NCBI RefSeq assembly: GCF_036013525.1
Contig: NZ_CP107853.1
Location: forward strand, 6,820,001 to 6,884,000
Reading direction: 5' to 3'
Source of the DNA: Nonomuraea sp. NBC_00507
GTDB taxonomy: Bacteria; Actinomycetota; Actinomycetes; Streptosporangiales; Streptosporangiaceae
Length of the DNA stretch: 64,000 bases
The position numbers were made by a program, and so were the translations under genes. A model generated the notes under the pieces. It had not been told where the DNA came from. It saw only the letters and a program-made list of their open reading frames with translations, and made no database searches. Positions 1-10,753 of this stretch are shown here, in pieces (position 1 is the first letter of the stretch; each line of letters opens with the position of its first letter).

Positions 1-70
1 GATGCCTGGTCTAGCCGGTCGTGCCCGCGACGGGGCGACCTTGTCGGTGTGGGCTACTAGGCTTTTGTTC

Positions 71-1999
71 GTGGCGAGATCAGCGGGCAGCCCTTTGAGT
101 TTCCGGCCCAAGCCGGGTTCGATCCCCGATTCCCCGGGGGTCTACCGGTTCAGGGACGCGCACGGCCGGGTGATCTACGTAGGCAAAGCCAAGAGCCTGC
201 GGCAGCGGCTCAACTCGTACTTCGCGGACTTCTCCGCGCTGCACCCGCGAACGCAGACGATGCTGACCACCGCCGTCGACGTCGACTGGACGGTCGTCGG
301 CACCGAGGTGGAGGCGCTGCAGCTCGAATACTCCTGGATCAAGGAGTTCGACCCGCGCTTCAACGTGAAATACCGCGACGACAAGTCCTACCCCTACCTC
401 GCGGTCACCTTGGGAGAGGACTTCCCGCGCGTGCAGGTCATGCGTGGGGCCAAGCGCAAGGGCACGCGCTATTTCGGGCCCTACTCGCACGCCTGGGCCA
501 TCAGGGAGACAGTCGATCTGCTGCTGCGGGTCTTCCCGGTGCGCACCTGCAGCGCGGGGGTGTTCAAGCGGGCCGGGCAGATCGGCCGCCCCTGCCTGCT
601 CGGCTACATCGACAAGTGCTCGGCGCCCTGCGTCGGCCGGGTCAGCCCAGAGGAGCACCGCGCGCTGGCCGAGGACTTCTGCGACTTCATGGCAGGCAAC
701 ACCAGCCGCTTCATCAAGCGTCTGGAGAAGGAGATGCGCGAGGCCGCCTCCGAGCAGGAATACGAGCGCGCCGCGCGGCTCAGGGACGACATCCAGGCCC
801 TGCAGCGGGCGCTGGAGAAGCAGGCGGTCGTGCTCGGCGAGGGCACCGACGCCGACGTGATCGCGCTGGCCGAGGACCCGCTCGAGGCCGCCGTACAAGT
901 CTTCTACGTGCGCGGCGGCCGCATCCGCGGCCAGCGCGGGTGGGTGGTCGACAAGGTCGAGGAGACCACGCCCGGCGAGCTGGTCGAGCAGTTCCTGCTG
1001 CAGATGTACGCCGAGGCCGCCCCCGAGTCGATGCCCCGCGAGGTGCTCGTGCCCGCCCTGCCGCCCGACAACGAGGCGGTCACGGAGCTACTGGGCGAGC
1101 AGCGCCGCGCCCGCGTCGACGTACGCGTGCCGCAACGCGGCGACAAGCGGGCGCTGATGGAGACCGTCGAGCGCAACGCCAAGGAGTCGCTCGCGCAACA
1201 CAAGATCCGCCGCGCCAGCGACCTGACCACGCGCAGCAAGGCGCTGCAGGAGATCGCCGACGCGCTCGACCTCGACCAGGCGCCGCTGCGCATCGAGTGC
1301 TACGACGTCTCCCACCTGCAGGGCGAGAACGTCGTGGCGTCGATGGTGGTGTTCGAGGACGGGCTGGCGCGCAAGATCGAATACCGGCGCTTCGCGGTCA
1401 AGACCAAGGAAGGCGACGTCGCCTCGATCTACGAGGTGATCATGCGGCGGTTCCGCCGCTACCTGGAGGAGCGTTCCGCCACCGGCGAGCTGGCACCCGA
1501 CGACCAGGACGCGCACGGCCCCATCGACCCCGAGACGGGCAAGCCGCGCAAGTTCGCCTACCCGCCCAACTTGGTCGTGGTCGACGGCGCGGGCCCCCAG
1601 GCGGCCGCCGCCCAGCGGGCGCTCGACGAGCTCGGCATCGACGACGTGTCCGTGTGCGGGCTCGCCAAGCGGCTGGAGGAGGTGTGGCTGCCCGGCGACG
1701 ACCAGCCGGTGATCATGCCTCGCTCGAGCGAAGGCCTCTACCTGCTGCAACGCGTCCGAGACGAAGCGCACAGGTTCGCCATCACCTACCATCGTTCCAA
1801 GAGGGCGAAGACGGTGAAGGAGAGCGCGCTCGACAGCGTGCCCGGCCTCGGCCCCGCCCGGCGGCAGGCGCTGCTCAAGCACTTCGGCTCCGTGAAGAAG
1901 CTGCGTGAGGCCACCGCCGACGAGATCTGCGAGGTTCCGGGCATCGGCCCTTCGATCGCTGAGGTCATCGTCTCGACGCTGAAGGGAGACTCGCCTTGA
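71..1999 (+). CDS. uvrC: UvrABC excinuclease subunit C
   Basis: UvrC makes the dual incisions around bulky DNA lesions after UvrA2B loading in nucleotide excision repair. The protein has the expected order: an N-terminal GIY-YIG nuclease domain (GVYRF...[14 protein letters not shown], about residues 22-44), a UVR motif that contacts UvrB (about 213-247), an RNase H-like endonuclease domain, and a C-terminal helix-hairpin-helix pair ([19 protein letters not shown] and [13 protein letters not shown], about 587-640). I chose the GTG at 71, giving 642 residues, because the product then begins a few residues before the family-typical [14 protein letters not shown]. The reading frame stays open upstream almost to the window edge, so a start outside cannot be excluded, but the extra residues look non-coding. 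It is followed by rapZ-yvcK-whiA, the usual actinobacterial order. Confidence 0.97.
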   Translation: MARSAGSPLSFRPKPGSIPDSPGVYRFRDAHGRVIYVGKAKSLRQRLNSYFADFSALHPRTQTMLTTAVDVDWTVVGTEVEALQLEYSWIKEFDPRFNVKYRDDKSYPYLAVTLGEDFPRVQVMRGAKRKGTRYFGPYSHAWAIRETVDLLLRVFPVRTCSAGVFKRAGQIGRPCLLGYIDKCSAPCVGRVSPEEHRALAEDFCDFMAGNTSRFIKRLEKEMREAASEQEYERAARLRDDIQALQRALEKQAVVLGEGTDADVIALAEDPLEAAVQVFYVRGGRIRGQRGWVVDKVEETTPGELVEQFLLQMYAEAAPESMPREVLVPALPPDNEAVTELLGEQRRARVDVRVPQRGDKRALMETVERNAKESLAQHKIRRASDLTTRSKALQEIADALDLDQAPLRIECYDVSHLQGENVVASMVVFEDGLARKIEYRRFAVKTKEGDVASIYEVIMRRFRRYLEERSATGELAPDDQDAHGPIDPETGKPRKFAYPPNLVVVDGAGPQAAAAQRALDELGIDDVSVCGLAKRLEEVWLPGDDQPVIMPRSSEGLYLLQRVRDEAHRFAITYHRSKRAKTVKESALDSVPGLGPARRQALLKHFGSVKKLREATADEICEVPGIGPSIAEVIVSTLKGDSP

Positions 2000-2019
2000 T
2001 GCCGCCACGGTCATTCAGA

Positions 2020-2169
2020 GCGGCGAGCCTGGGGCGGAGAGCGGTCGCTTGCGTGGCCGGCGGAGCCCCGTGCGAGCGCGACCATGGGCACAGAGCGGGG
2101 AGCTTGGGGCGGGGAGCGGTGGCTTGCGTGGCCGGCGGAGCCCCGTGCGAGCGTGACCATGGACACGAA
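2020..2169. repeat. Two tandem copies of a 75-bp repeat
   Basis: Copy one is 2020-2094 and copy two 2095-2169. They are adjacent, the same length, and differ at only about a dozen positions; the shared core reads GCTTGCGTGGCCGGCGGAG. The unit is a multiple of three, so it stays open in one frame on each strand, but the translations match nothing I recognise. The repeat fills most of the 315-bp gap between uvrC and rapZ (2000-2314), in which I see no convincing gene. Confidence 0.85.
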
Positions 2170-2314
2170 GCGGCATGGCCAAGGCGCGTTCCCGCATTCG
2201 CTAGTGTGAAAGGGCGTGCCGCGATGACTCAACCGGGCGTGCCGGGCGGCCGCCGTGCGGTGAGCGCCCGGGCCGCTGAGCCGGCGGACGACGCCGGCCG
2301 GAGAGGGCGTAGAC

Positions 2315-3253
2315 ATGGACACCGGTGAGGCAAAGCCGGACGGGCGAAGCACTGGTGAGACGGTGCCGGACGGGCGGAGTGAGGCGATGAGCACCGGGCC
2401 GGCGTTCGTCATCGTGACCGGCATGTCCGGAGCGGGACGCAGCACCGCGGCCAAAGCGCTCGAGGACCTGGGCTGGTTCGTCATCGACAACCTGCCGCCG
2501 GGCCTGCTGTTCGCGATGGCCGAGGAGGCGGGCAAGGTCAAGCTGGCCGCCGACAAGGTGGCGGCCGTCGTGGACGTGCGCAGCCTCGCCTTCACCACCG
2601 ACCTCAACGCCGCCATCGAGGAGCTCGAAGGGCGCGGGGTGCGGGTGCGCGTCGTGTTCCTGGAGGCCAGCGATGAGGAGCTGGTGCGGCGCTTCGAAAA
2701 CGTCCGCAGGCCTCACCCGCTGCAGGGCGAGGGACGGCTGGTCGACGGCATCGCACGGGAGCGGGGGATCCTGCGGGAGGTGCGGGCCAACGCCGATCTG
2801 GTGATCGACACCTCCTCGCACAACGTGCACGATCTGAGAAACAAGATCGTGGCATACTTCGGCGGCGAGGACCGGCCGGGGCTGCGGGTCAACGTCGTGT
2901 CCTTCGGGTTCAAATACGGTCTGCCGGTCGACGCCGACCTCGTCGTGGACTGCCGGTTCCTGCCCAACCCGCACTGGGTGCCCGAGCTGCGGCCGATGAA
3001 CGGGTTGGAGGCGCCGGTCCGCGACTACGTGCTGGGGCAGCCGGGGGCCAAGGAGTTCCTGGACGCCTACGAGGAGGTCCTGCGGGTGGTCGCCGCCGGC
3101 TACGCGCGTGAGGGCAAGAGTTACGCGACGCTGGCGGTGGGCTGCACGGGTGGCAAACACCGCAGCGTGGCCATGGCCGAGCAGGTCGCCGCCCGCCTGC
3201 GCGACCGCGGGATGGAGGTCCAGGTGAGCCACCGGGATGTGGGGCGGGAGTGA
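2315..3253 (+). CDS. rapZ: RNase adapter / nucleotide-binding protein RapZ
   Basis: This is a RapZ (YvcJ) family P-loop protein that binds ATP/GTP. In enterobacteria RapZ steers RNase E to a small RNA controlling amino-sugar synthesis; the actinobacterial role is less clear. Visible features are the Walker A loop GMSGAGRST (about residues 36-44), the family stretch FVIDNLPPGLL just after it, FVEA/LVRRF-type motifs in the middle, and the conserved C-terminal GCTGGKHRSVAMAEQ. The ATG at 2315 has a good ribosome site (GGAGAGGG ending 7 nt upstream). An internal ATG at 2387 also has GGAG upstream and lies nearer the usual family start. The 24 residues between the two are a tandem decapeptide repeat. 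The stop overlaps the GTG of yvcK by 4 nt, so the genes are probably translationally coupled. Confidence 0.95.
   Translation: MDTGEAKPDGRSTGETVPDGRSEAMSTGPAFVIVTGMSGAGRSTAAKALEDLGWFVIDNLPPGLLFAMAEEAGKVKLAADKVAAVVDVRSLAFTTDLNAAIEELEGRGVRVRVVFLEASDEELVRRFENVRRPHPLQGEGRLVDGIARERGILREVRANADLVIDTSSHNVHDLRNKIVAYFGGEDRPGLRVNVVSFGFKYGLPVDADLVVDCRFLPNPHWVPELRPMNGLEAPVRDYVLGQPGAKEFLDAYEEVLRVVAAGYAREGKSYATLAVGCTGGKHRSVAMAEQVAARLRDRGMEVQVSHRDVGRE
2321..2380 (+). repeat. 30-bp tandem duplication at the rapZ start
   Basis: Two adjacent 30-bp units (2321-2350 and 2351-2380) share CCGGACGGGCG and most other bases. They encode TGEAKPDGRS and TGETVPDGRS in the rapZ frame, just before the alternative start at 2387. 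The length keeps the frame, which fits a translated N-terminus, but the peptide is not part of the RapZ fold. Confidence 0.75.
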
Positions 3254-4371
3254 CCGATGAAGGTTTCGAAGCAGCGACTGTGCCGGATCCGGCAGGCGGC
3301 GGTCCCATCCCGGTAGAGCGTTCGCGGCCGGCTGATGCTCCCCTGCGCGACGTGGGCGACGCCTCGGCAGGGCGTGGTGTGGCCGGAGGCGTCCCGCCTG
3401 GTGAGGAGGGGCGGTTCGGCCCTCCCGGGCGGCACGCGGAGTTCGGGCCGGGCGTGGTCGCGCTCGGCGGCGGGCACGGGCTGTTCGCGTCCCTGTCCGC
3501 ATTACGAATGGTCACCGACACGCTGACCGCGGTGGTGACCGTGGCCGACGACGGCGGCTCCAGCGGGCGGCTGCGCCGTGAGCTCGGTGTGCTGCCGCCC
3601 GGCGACCTGCGCATGGCGCTGGCCGCGCTCTGCGGCGACGACGAGTGGGGCAGCACCTGGAGCGAGGTCGTGCAGCACCGCTTCCGCAGCGAGGGCGAGC
3701 TGCACGGGCACGCCGTCGGCAACCTGCTGATCGTGGCGCTGTGGGAGCTGCTGGGCGACCCCGTGGCCGGGCTCGACTGGGTCGGGCGGCTGCTGGGCGC
3801 GCACGGGCGGGTGCTGCCGATGGCGTCGGTGCCGCTGGACATCGTGGCCGAGGTGGAGCTCGACGGCGTCATCTCGACCGTACGCGGTCAGGTGGCGTGT
3901 GCTCTGACACCGGGTCGCGTCCAGGCCATCTCGCTGGTCCCCGAGGACCCGCCCGCACGGCCCGAGGCCGTCACGGCGGTGCTGGAGGCGGACTGGGTGG
4001 TGTTCGGTCCGGGGTCGTGGTTCACCAGCGTGCTGCCGCACCTCAAGGTGCCCGAGCTGGCCAGGGCCCTGCACGAGACCCGGGCCAAGCGGCTGGTCAC
4101 GCTCAACCTGGCTCCCCAGGCGGGCGAGACCGACGACTTCTCCCCCCAGCAGCATCTGGAGGTGCTCGCGCAGCACGCGCCTGACCTGTCGATTGACGTC
4201 GTGCTGGCCGACACCGGAGTGGTCGACGACCCCGACGCGCTGGAGAAGGCCGCCGCCGCGCTCGGCGCGCGGCTCGTCATGGCCGACGTGGCCGCCGCCG
4301 ACGGCTCTGCGCGGCACGACCCACGACGTCTTGCCTCCGTCCTGGACGAGATTTTCCTCCAGAAGCGTTGA
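3250..4371 (+). CDS. yvcK: Gluconeogenesis factor YvcK/CofD-like protein
   Basis: A member of the YvcK/CofD-like family, nucleotide-sugar-binding proteins that in Bacillus and mycobacteria affect envelope synthesis and growth on gluconeogenic carbon. Diagnostic stretches are GGGHGL (about residues 73-78), the substrate loop [10 protein letters not shown] (about 100-109), [14 protein letters not shown], and [14 protein letters not shown]. The GTG at 3250 overlaps the rapZ stop (GTGA). With that start the protein carries about 65 Gly/Pro/Arg-rich residues before the conserved core, which begins near [11 protein letters not shown], so translation may really start at an internal GTG. Always found beside rapZ and whiA in actinobacteria. 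Confidence 0.94.
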   Translation: MTDEGFEAATVPDPAGGGPIPVERSRPADAPLRDVGDASAGRGVAGGVPPGEEGRFGPPGRHAEFGPGVVALGGGHGLFASLSALRMVTDTLTAVVTVADDGGSSGRLRRELGVLPPGDLRMALAALCGDDEWGSTWSEVVQHRFRSEGELHGHAVGNLLIVALWELLGDPVAGLDWVGRLLGAHGRVLPMASVPLDIVAEVELDGVISTVRGQVACALTPGRVQAISLVPEDPPARPEAVTAVLEADWVVFGPGSWFTSVLPHLKVPELARALHETRAKRLVTLNLAPQAGETDDFSPQQHLEVLAQHAPDLSIDVVLADTGVVDDPDALEKAAAALGARLVMADVAAADGSARHDPRRLASVLDEIFLQKR

Positions 4372-4444
4372 TCCTGGTCGGCGTGGCGCGAAGGTGCGAG
4401 AGACTGACGAGAGCCGGTCTGAATGGGGGAGAGGACTAACGCTT

Positions 4445-5425
4445 ATGGCGATGACAGGTGTGGTGAAAGACGAACTGAGCCGCCTGCCGGTGCTGAAGCC
4501 GTGCTGCCGCAAGGCGGAGGTTTCCACGTTGCTGCGGTTCGCCAGTGGCCTGCACCTCGTGGGCGGGCGGATCGTGATCGAGGCGGAGCTCGACACCAAC
4601 GCCACCGCGCGGCGCCTGATCAAGGACATCGGCGAGGTGTTCGGCCACAAGGCGGAGGTGCTCGTTCTCGCGCCCGCCGGGCTGCGCAAGGGCTCTCGCT
4701 ACGTCGTGCGCGTCTACCGCGACGGTGAGGCGCTCGCCCGCCAGACGGGCCTGATCGACAACCACGGCCGCCCGGTGCGCGGCCTGCCCCGCCAGGTGGT
4801 GGCGGGGGCGGCATGCGACGCTGAGGCCGCCTGGCGCGGCGCCTTCCTGGCGCATGGCTCGCTCACCGAGCCGGGGCGGTCGATGTCGCTCGAGGTCACC
4901 TGCCCGGGGCCGGAGGCGGCGCTCGCGCTGGTGGGCTCGGCACGGCGGCTGAAGATCCACGCCAAGGCGCGGGAGGTGCGCGGGGTGGACCGGGTCGTCG
5001 TACGCGACGGCGACGCGATCAGCGCCCTGCTCACCCGCCTGGGGGCGCACGACAGCGTGCTGGCCTGGGAGGAGCGGCGGATGCGCCGCGAGGTGCGGGC
5101 CACCGCCAACCGCCTGGCCAACTTCGACGACGCCAACCTGCGGCGCTCGGCCCGTGCCGCGGTGGCGGCCGGGGCGCGGGTGCAGCGGGCGCTGGAGATT
5201 CTCGGGGAGGAGGCTCCGGAGCACCTGGTGGTGGCGGGGCGGCTGCGGGTGGAGCACAAGCAGGCGTCGTTGGAGGAGCTGGGGCAGATCGCTGATCCGC
5301 CGCTGACCAAGGACGCGATCGCGGGGCGGATCCGGCGGCTGCTCGCCATGGCCGACAAGCGCGCCTCCGATCTCGGCATCCCCAACACCGAGGCCAACCT
5401 CACCGTCGACATGCTCGCCCCTTGA
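4445..5425 (+). CDS. whiA: Sporulation transcription factor WhiA
   Basis: WhiA is a DNA-binding protein with an N-terminal LAGLIDADG homing-endonuclease-like fold (no nuclease activity) and a C-terminal helix-turn-helix. With WhiB it switches on septation genes in sporulating actinomycetes. The 326-residue product is strongly conserved end to end: [21 protein letters not shown] at the start, [20 protein letters not shown] in the middle and [20 protein letters not shown] before the HTH. The ATG at 4445 was chosen because GGGGGAGAGG lies about 10 nt upstream and the N-terminus matches other WhiA proteins. It begins 73 nt after yvcK and is probably in the same transcript. Confidence 0.97.
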   Translation: MAMTGVVKDELSRLPVLKPCCRKAEVSTLLRFASGLHLVGGRIVIEAELDTNATARRLIKDIGEVFGHKAEVLVLAPAGLRKGSRYVVRVYRDGEALARQTGLIDNHGRPVRGLPRQVVAGAACDAEAAWRGAFLAHGSLTEPGRSMSLEVTCPGPEAALALVGSARRLKIHAKAREVRGVDRVVVRDGDAISALLTRLGAHDSVLAWEERRMRREVRATANRLANFDDANLRRSARAAVAAGARVQRALEILGEEAPEHLVVAGRLRVEHKQASLEELGQIADPPLTKDAIAGRIRRLLAMADKRASDLGIPNTEANLTVDMLAP

Positions 5426-5472
5426 CGGCGACACCAGCTGAGGGCGTCGTCTGCTGCGGCCGATGATGGGCC

Positions 5473-5524
5473 GTGCGGCTGGGGTCGTGGTGGTGGCGGT
5501 GCGGCTGGGGTCGTGGTGGTGGCG
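5473..5524 (+). repeat. 26-bp G-rich direct repeat, two copies
   Basis: Two exact adjacent copies (5473-5498, 5499-5524) of a 26-bp unit beginning GTGCGGCTGGGGTCGTGG. The strand is strongly G-rich, with runs such as GGGG and GGTGGTGGCGG that could form a G-quadruplex. Confidence 0.85.
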
Positions 5525-5549
5525 GTGGCGGCGGTGCGCCTGCAGGCCC

Positions 5550-5738
5550 GTTGATGGTGGCCCTGCGACTATGCGGGGCCGTGATGGTGGGGCTATGTCT
5601 GGTTCTGCAGGGCCGTGATGGCGCTTTGTGTGGTTCTGCGGGGTCGCGATGGGGCTTTGTGTGGTTCTGCGGGGCCGTGATCGTGCTTTGTCCGGATCTG
5701 CGGGGCCGTTGTGGTGGCGGGGCTTTAGGACCCGTTCT
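5550..5738 (+). repeat. Degenerate 31-bp tandem repeat array
   Basis: Repeat starts aligned on the GTGATGG-like element fall at 5550, 5581, 5615, 5646, 5677 and 5708, giving spacings of 31, 34, 31, 31 and 31 bp. The best-conserved units (5615-5707) read roughly GGGGCCGTGATGG then GCTTTGTGTGGTTCTGC. The last copy decays after 5725. Because 31 is not a multiple of three, the array is unlikely to encode a repeat protein. Confidence 0.8.
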
Positions 5739-5930
5739 TTACGGCGAGCCGAGTGGGCCGCACGCGCCGACGTGGGTTTCCGTCCGTCATGGCCGGTCGT
5801 GAAGGCTCACGGGTCGCTCGCCGTGACGGAGCGCATGCTTGACCAGCTTCCGTGGTCGGATGACCCGGGGCGGGGCCGTTCGTGCGTGTCCCCTTCTTGG
5901 GTGAGCTGGGCGGCGTCAGCCCGGACCGCG

Positions 5931-6560
5931 TCAGTCGCCGGCCGGTTTGCGGGGTGTGAACAGGTCACCCGCCGGCTGCTTGGCCGGGGACTGGGCGGGC
6001 TCGAACGGGGCTCGGTAATCGGGCTCCTCCGGCTCCTCGGTCGCCGCCTCGGTGCGCTGGGCGCGGCGGACGCGTGACACCACGCGCAGAGTGAGCAGCA
6101 GGAGTGCGGCCAGGGCGGCCACGCCGATGGAGAGCCAGATCGGCCACGTCTGCCCCAGCGGGGAGCTGTAGATGCTCAGGGCGGGGAAGAAGCCCCCGAA
6201 GAAGTTGTCGAGGGTGATGTCGGCCAGGTCGATGGGCGTGCCCCGTCCCCGCGTGAGGGCGCCCCAAATGATCGCCTTGCCGATGATCTGGCCACCGGCC
6301 ACGGCGCCGCCCGCGTACAGCGCCGCCACGGCCGGCAGGGCGACGCTGCGCGGACGTGCCATACCCATGGCCAGGGCGACGATCAGCGCGACCACGAGGG
6401 ACAGCGCGATCGAGAGGGGATACCCGTTGCCGAACGTCCGGACTTCGATGGGAAGGCTTCTCTGGAACGCGATGGCCATCCCCATACCGGCCGCGCAGAC
6501 CAGCGCCGCAACGAGTCCTGCGGCTAGTCCGGGAAGCAGCCCGGACCGCTTATGTGACAT
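5931..6560 (-). CDS. Hypothetical membrane protein, four or more TM segments
   Basis: I do not recognise a named family. The 209-residue product starts MSHKRSGLLPGLAAGLVAALVCAAGMGMA, a basic start running into a hydrophobic helix. Further membrane segments are at about residues 45-67 (LSIALSLVVALIVALAMGMA), 72-92 and 145-165 (IWLSIGVAALAALLLLTL). The tail from about 170 is cytosolic, Arg/Glu/Pro-rich and ends TPRKPAGD. The ATG at 6560 is preferred over a GTG 21 nt further out because GGGGG lies just upstream. It is divergent from gap and separated by 183 bp; nothing shows that its function is linked to glycolysis. Confidence 0.8.
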   Translation of the reverse strand: MSHKRSGLLPGLAAGLVAALVCAAGMGMAIAFQRSLPIEVRTFGNGYPLSIALSLVVALIVALAMGMARPRSVALPAVAALYAGGAVAGGQIIGKAIIWGALTRGRGTPIDLADITLDNFFGGFFPALSIYSSPLGQTWPIWLSIGVAALAALLLLTLRVVSRVRRAQRTEAATEEPEEPDYRAPFEPAQSPAKQPAGDLFTPRKPAGD

Positions 6561-6664
6561 CTCAGCCCCCAGAGAATGCACGAATTTACTCCGATGAGTC
6601 GGGCACTTTACTCGAACGCCTCAAAACTAGTGTGCAGAACCGTCATTCAGACTGCGGGGGTGGC

Positions 6665-7748
<1,084 letters not shown>

Positions 7749-8022
7749 CGCCGGATCCCGCGAGGGAGCGCCGCCGCCTGGACCCCTGCTTCGCATGATC
7801 GGTCTCGCCGCCCACTCGTCGCATCGTGCGATGCCCGGGCCGGCGAGAACGACCTCCCTGTGAGCGTCGCACCGATCACCCGCGCGAGGTGCCGGATCGC
7901 AGGAGAGCCGATCCGAGGACGAGCGCCGGGAGCGGAGCGACCGGGGCGCCGGAAGGCGGCGGCATGGGCGACTGAGCCGGCTCACGGAGTGAGGCCATGT
8001 ACACAGTGACGGGAGAATGAGC

Positions 8023-9210
8023 ATGCGCACGCTCGATGATCTCGACGTGAAGGGGCGGCGCGTGCTCGTACGCGCAGACCTCAACGTCCCCCTCGACGGG
8101 GAGACGATCACCGACGACGGCCGCATCCGCGCGTCGGTGCCGACGATCAAGGCCCTGCTGGACGGGGGCGCCAAGGTCGTCGTCTGCGCCCATCTGGGCC
8201 GGCCCAAGGGCCAGGTCAATCCGAAATACTCGCTCAAGCCCGTGGCCAGGCGCCTGGGCGAGCTGCTCGGCCAGGACGTGGCCTTCGCCGCCGACGTGGT
8301 GGGCGACAGCGCACGCAGCACCGTTGAATCGCTCCAGGACGGCCAGGTGGCCCTGCTGGAAAACCTGCGATACGAGCCGGGCGAGGAGTCCAAGGACGAT
8401 GCCGCGCGCGGCGCCTTCGCCGAGCAGCTGGCCGGGCTGGCCGAGCTCTATGTCGGCGACGGGTTCGGCGCGGTGCACCGCAAGCACGCCAGCGTCTACG
8501 ACGTGCCCAAGCTGCTGCCGCACGCGGCGGGCGGGCTGATCGTGGCCGAGGTGGAGGTGCTGAAGAAGCTCACCGAGGATCTCGAGCGGCCCTACGTGGT
8601 GGTGCTGGGCGGCGCCAAGGTCTCCGACAAGCTCGGCGTCATCGCCAACCTGCTGACCAAGGTCGACCGGCTGCTGATCGGCGGCGGCATGGCCTACACC
8701 TTCCTCAAGGCCCAGGGCCACGAGGTCGGCAGGTCGCTGCTCCAGGAGGACCAGCTCGACCAGGTACGCGGCTTCCTCGAGGAGGCGGCCAAGCGGGGCG
8801 TCGAGCTCGTCCTGCCCGTGGACGTGCTGGCCGCGACCACGTTCGCGGCCGACGCCGAGCACGAGGCGGTCGAGGCCACCGCGATCCCGGCCGACCGGGA
8901 GGGGCTCGACATCGGGCCCAGGACGCGGGAGCTGTTCGCCGCCAAGCTGGCCGACGCCAGGACGGTCTTCTGGAACGGGCCCATGGGCGTGTTCGAGTTC
9001 GACGCGTTCTCCGGCGGCACGAGGGCGGTGGCCGAGGCGCTGATCGCCGCCGACGCCTTCACCGTGGTGGGCGGTGGCGACTCCGCCGCCGCCGTACGCA
9101 AGCTGGAGCTTCCCGAGGACGGCTTCTCGCACATCTCCACCGGCGGTGGAGCCAGCCTCGAATACCTGGAGGGCAAGACCCTCCCCGGACTCGCCGCCTT
9201 GGAGGAGTGA
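8023..9210 (+). CDS. pgk: Phosphoglycerate kinase
   Basis: Transfers phosphate from 1,3-bisphosphoglycerate to ADP. The N-terminal substrate motif [10 protein letters not shown] and the C-terminal nucleotide region ([11 protein letters not shown] and GGGDSAAAV) are intact, and 395 residues is normal. An in-frame ATG lies at 8017, but GGGAGA sits directly against it; the ATG at 8023 has a proper 6-nt spacing and gives the family-like start MRTLDDL. The 274 bp upstream (7749-8022) hold no gene I can support, only a perfect small palindrome GCATCGTGCGATGC. Confidence 0.97.
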   Translation: MRTLDDLDVKGRRVLVRADLNVPLDGETITDDGRIRASVPTIKALLDGGAKVVVCAHLGRPKGQVNPKYSLKPVARRLGELLGQDVAFAADVVGDSARSTVESLQDGQVALLENLRYEPGEESKDDAARGAFAEQLAGLAELYVGDGFGAVHRKHASVYDVPKLLPHAAGGLIVAEVEVLKKLTEDLERPYVVVLGGAKVSDKLGVIANLLTKVDRLLIGGGMAYTFLKAQGHEVGRSLLQEDQLDQVRGFLEEAAKRGVELVLPVDVLAATTFAADAEHEAVEATAIPADREGLDIGPRTRELFAAKLADARTVFWNGPMGVFEFDAFSGGTRAVAEALIAADAFTVVGGGDSAAAVRKLELPEDGFSHISTGGGASLEYLEGKTLPGLAALEE

Positions 9211-9213
9211 CCA

Positions 9214-9996
9214 TTGAGCACGCGCAAGCCGCTCATCGCCGGCAACTGGAAGATGAACCTCAACCATCTCGAGGCCATCGCGCTGGTCCAGAAGCTCGCC
9301 TTCGCACTCAACGACAAGGACTTCGACAAGGTCGAGGTCGCCGTCCTGCCCCCGTTCACCGACCTGCGCAGCGTCCAGACCCTCGTGGACGGCGACAAGC
9401 TCAGGATCGTCTACGGCGCCCAGGACCTCTCTCAGCACGACGGCGGCGCCTACACCGGTGAGATCTCCGGCGCCATGCTGGCCAAGCTGGGCTGCACCTA
9501 CGTCGTGGTCGGCCACTCCGAGCGGCGGCAATACCACGGCGAGGATGACGACCTGGTCAACGCCAAGGTCCAGGCCGCCTACCGGCACTCGCTGACGCCC
9601 ATCCTGTGCGTCGGGGAAGGGCTGGCGGTGCGCCAAGAAGGCGGCCACATCGCGCACAGTCTCGGCCAACTCGACGGAGCGCTGCGCAAGATCTCGGCCG
9701 AGCAGGCAAAATCGATAGTGGTGGCCTACGAGCCGGTGTGGGCGATCGGCACCGGCGAGGTGGCCACCCCCGAGGACGCCCAGGAGGTCTGCGGAGCATT
9801 GCGAATCAGACTCGCTGAGCTCTACGACGCCGAAGTGGCCTCGGCGGTCCGTATCCTTTACGGAGGTTCGGTCAAGTCAGGCAATATCGCAGGGATCATG
9901 GCACAGGCGGATGTCGACGGCGCACTGGTGGGCGGCGCCAGCATCGACGCAGGTGACTACGCCAAGATCTGCCGATTCTCCGAAATGCCTGGCTAA
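9214..9996 (+). CDS. tpiA: Triose-phosphate isomerase
   Basis: Interconverts dihydroxyacetone phosphate and glyceraldehyde-3-phosphate. The family landmarks are all present: the early lysine in AGNWKMN, the catalytic His region [13 protein letters not shown], the catalytic Glu and flexible loop [19 protein letters not shown], and [11 protein letters not shown] near the end. Length is 260 residues. The start is TTG at 9214, supported by GGAGGAG at 9201-9207, which overlaps the end of pgk; no ATG or GTG is available nearby. Only 3 nt separate it from pgk, so the two are co-transcribed. Confidence 0.97.
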   Translation: MSTRKPLIAGNWKMNLNHLEAIALVQKLAFALNDKDFDKVEVAVLPPFTDLRSVQTLVDGDKLRIVYGAQDLSQHDGGAYTGEISGAMLAKLGCTYVVVGHSERRQYHGEDDDLVNAKVQAAYRHSLTPILCVGEGLAVRQEGGHIAHSLGQLDGALRKISAEQAKSIVVAYEPVWAIGTGEVATPEDAQEVCGALRIRLAELYDAEVASAVRILYGGSVKSGNIAGIMAQADVDGALVGGASIDAGDYAKICRFSEMPG

Positions 9997-10095
9997 CTGA
10001 GTCGTTCTGGGGGTGCGACTTGACAACAGGTCGTACCCTCAAGAGGCAAGTTTGAATCGTCACGCGTAACAGAGCATTGAAGGAACAGGCATACC

Positions 10096-10326
10096 GTGGA
10101 AATCGGAATCTCCATCGCCCTCATCCTGGCGAGCCTTCTCATGATCCTGCTCGTCCTGCTCCACAAGGGCAAGGGTGGTGGCCTGTCTGACATGTTCGGC
10201 GGCGGCTTCTCGTCGAACTTCGGTGGTTCCTCGGTGGTGGAGCGCAACCTTGACCGGCTGACCGTCATCACGGGCACGGTCTGGTTCGTCTGCATCATCG
10301 CGCTCGGCCTGCTCCTGCGGCCCTGA
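10096..10326 (+). CDS. secG: Preprotein translocase subunit SecG
   Basis: SecG is the small auxiliary subunit of the SecYEG channel in the cytoplasmic membrane. The 76-residue product has two hydrophobic segments (about residues 3-22 and 55-74) flanking the cytosolic loop LLHKGKGGGLSDMFGGGFSSN, which is the family signature. The GTG at 10096 is preceded by GAAGGA. Its place after tpiA is conserved across Gram-positive bacteria. The 99 bp between tpiA and secG could hold a promoter of its own. Confidence 0.93.
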   Translation: MEIGISIALILASLLMILLVLLHKGKGGGLSDMFGGGFSSNFGGSSVVERNLDRLTVITGTVWFVCIIALGLLLRP

Positions 10327-10358
10327 GCAACAAGTTAAACGCGTGACAGTGATTCTCC

Positions 10359-10378
10359 CCCCGTGTCCGCACACGGGG
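10359..10378 (+). terminator. Hairpin between secG and the RbpA-like gene
   Basis: An 8-bp stem (CCCCGTGT and ACACGGGG) closes a CCGC tetraloop 33 nt after the secG stop. There is no T-run, so it may be a weak terminator of the glycolytic run or an RNA-stabilising element; the next ribosome site starts 10 nt later. Confidence 0.5.
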
Positions 10379-10400
10379 CGATCGAGCGAGGAGTTCATCC

Positions 10401-10745
10401 GTGGGTAGTGGCAACGCGATCCGTGGCAGCCGAGTCGGCGCCGGCCCTATGGGGGAGGCCGAGCGTGGCGAGGCGGCTCCGCGAGTGCGGGTCTCGTTCT
10501 GGTGCGCCAACATGCACGAGACGCGCCCCAGTTTCGCCAGTGACGCGGCGGTCCCCGAGCTGTGGGACTGCCCGCGTTGCGGCCTCCCAGCCGGACAGGA
10601 CGAGGAGGCCCCGCCTGCCCCGCCTAAGAACGAGCCGTACAAGACGCACCTGGCGTACGTGAAGGAGCGCAGGAGCGACAAGGACGGCAAGGCGATCCTC
10701 GAGGAGGCACTGGAGCGCCTGCGCGCCAACAAGTCCCCCTGGTAG
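10401..10745 (+). CDS. RbpA-family RNA polymerase-binding protein
   Basis: A small (114-residue) RbpA-family protein. RbpA binds the RNA polymerase beta subunit and the principal sigma factor and stabilises open promoter complexes in actinobacteria. Visible are the N-terminal GSGNAIRGSRVGAGPM (core-binding tail type), a central zinc-ribbon-like region with cysteines in WCANMHE and WDCPRCGLP, and the C-terminal YKTHLAYVKERRSDKDGKAILEEALERLR, which resembles the sigma-interaction helix of RbpA (THWDMLxERR). It differs from the classical RbpA, so it could be a paralogue; hence no symbol. GTG start with GAGGAG upstream. It lies between secG and a strong terminator. Confidence 0.85.
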   Translation: MGSGNAIRGSRVGAGPMGEAERGEAAPRVRVSFWCANMHETRPSFASDAAVPELWDCPRCGLPAGQDEEAPPAPPKNEPYKTHLAYVKERRSDKDGKAILEEALERLRANKSPW

Positions 10746-10753
10746 TCGAGTCA

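Larger units (their letters stand above)
5426..5930. other. 505-bp gene-free region with two repeat families
   Basis: Between whiA and the convergent membrane protein I see no gene with plausible codon use. The left part (5473-5738) is made of short tandem repeats with a G/T-rich top strand. The right part is unstructured except for a small hairpin at 5807-5826 (TCACGG and CCGTGA arms, 8-nt loop). An open frame through the repeats encodes a Gly/Trp/Cys-rich peptide that looks like a by-product of the repeats. Confidence 0.7.

Noticed and set aside
7..18. Second dre-like sequence (TGGTCTAGCCGG) at the left edge
   Set aside because: Only 9 of 12 core positions match and the right half is wrong; no target promoter is visible.
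1996..2328. Possible 110-codon gene between uvrC and rapZ
   Set aside because: Most of it is the translated 75-bp tandem repeat; no family, and codon content fits neither strand well.
5473..5802. Possible Gly/Trp/Cys-rich 109-codon gene after whiA
   Set aside because: It is a by-product of short tandem repeats whose 31-bp period breaks the frame.
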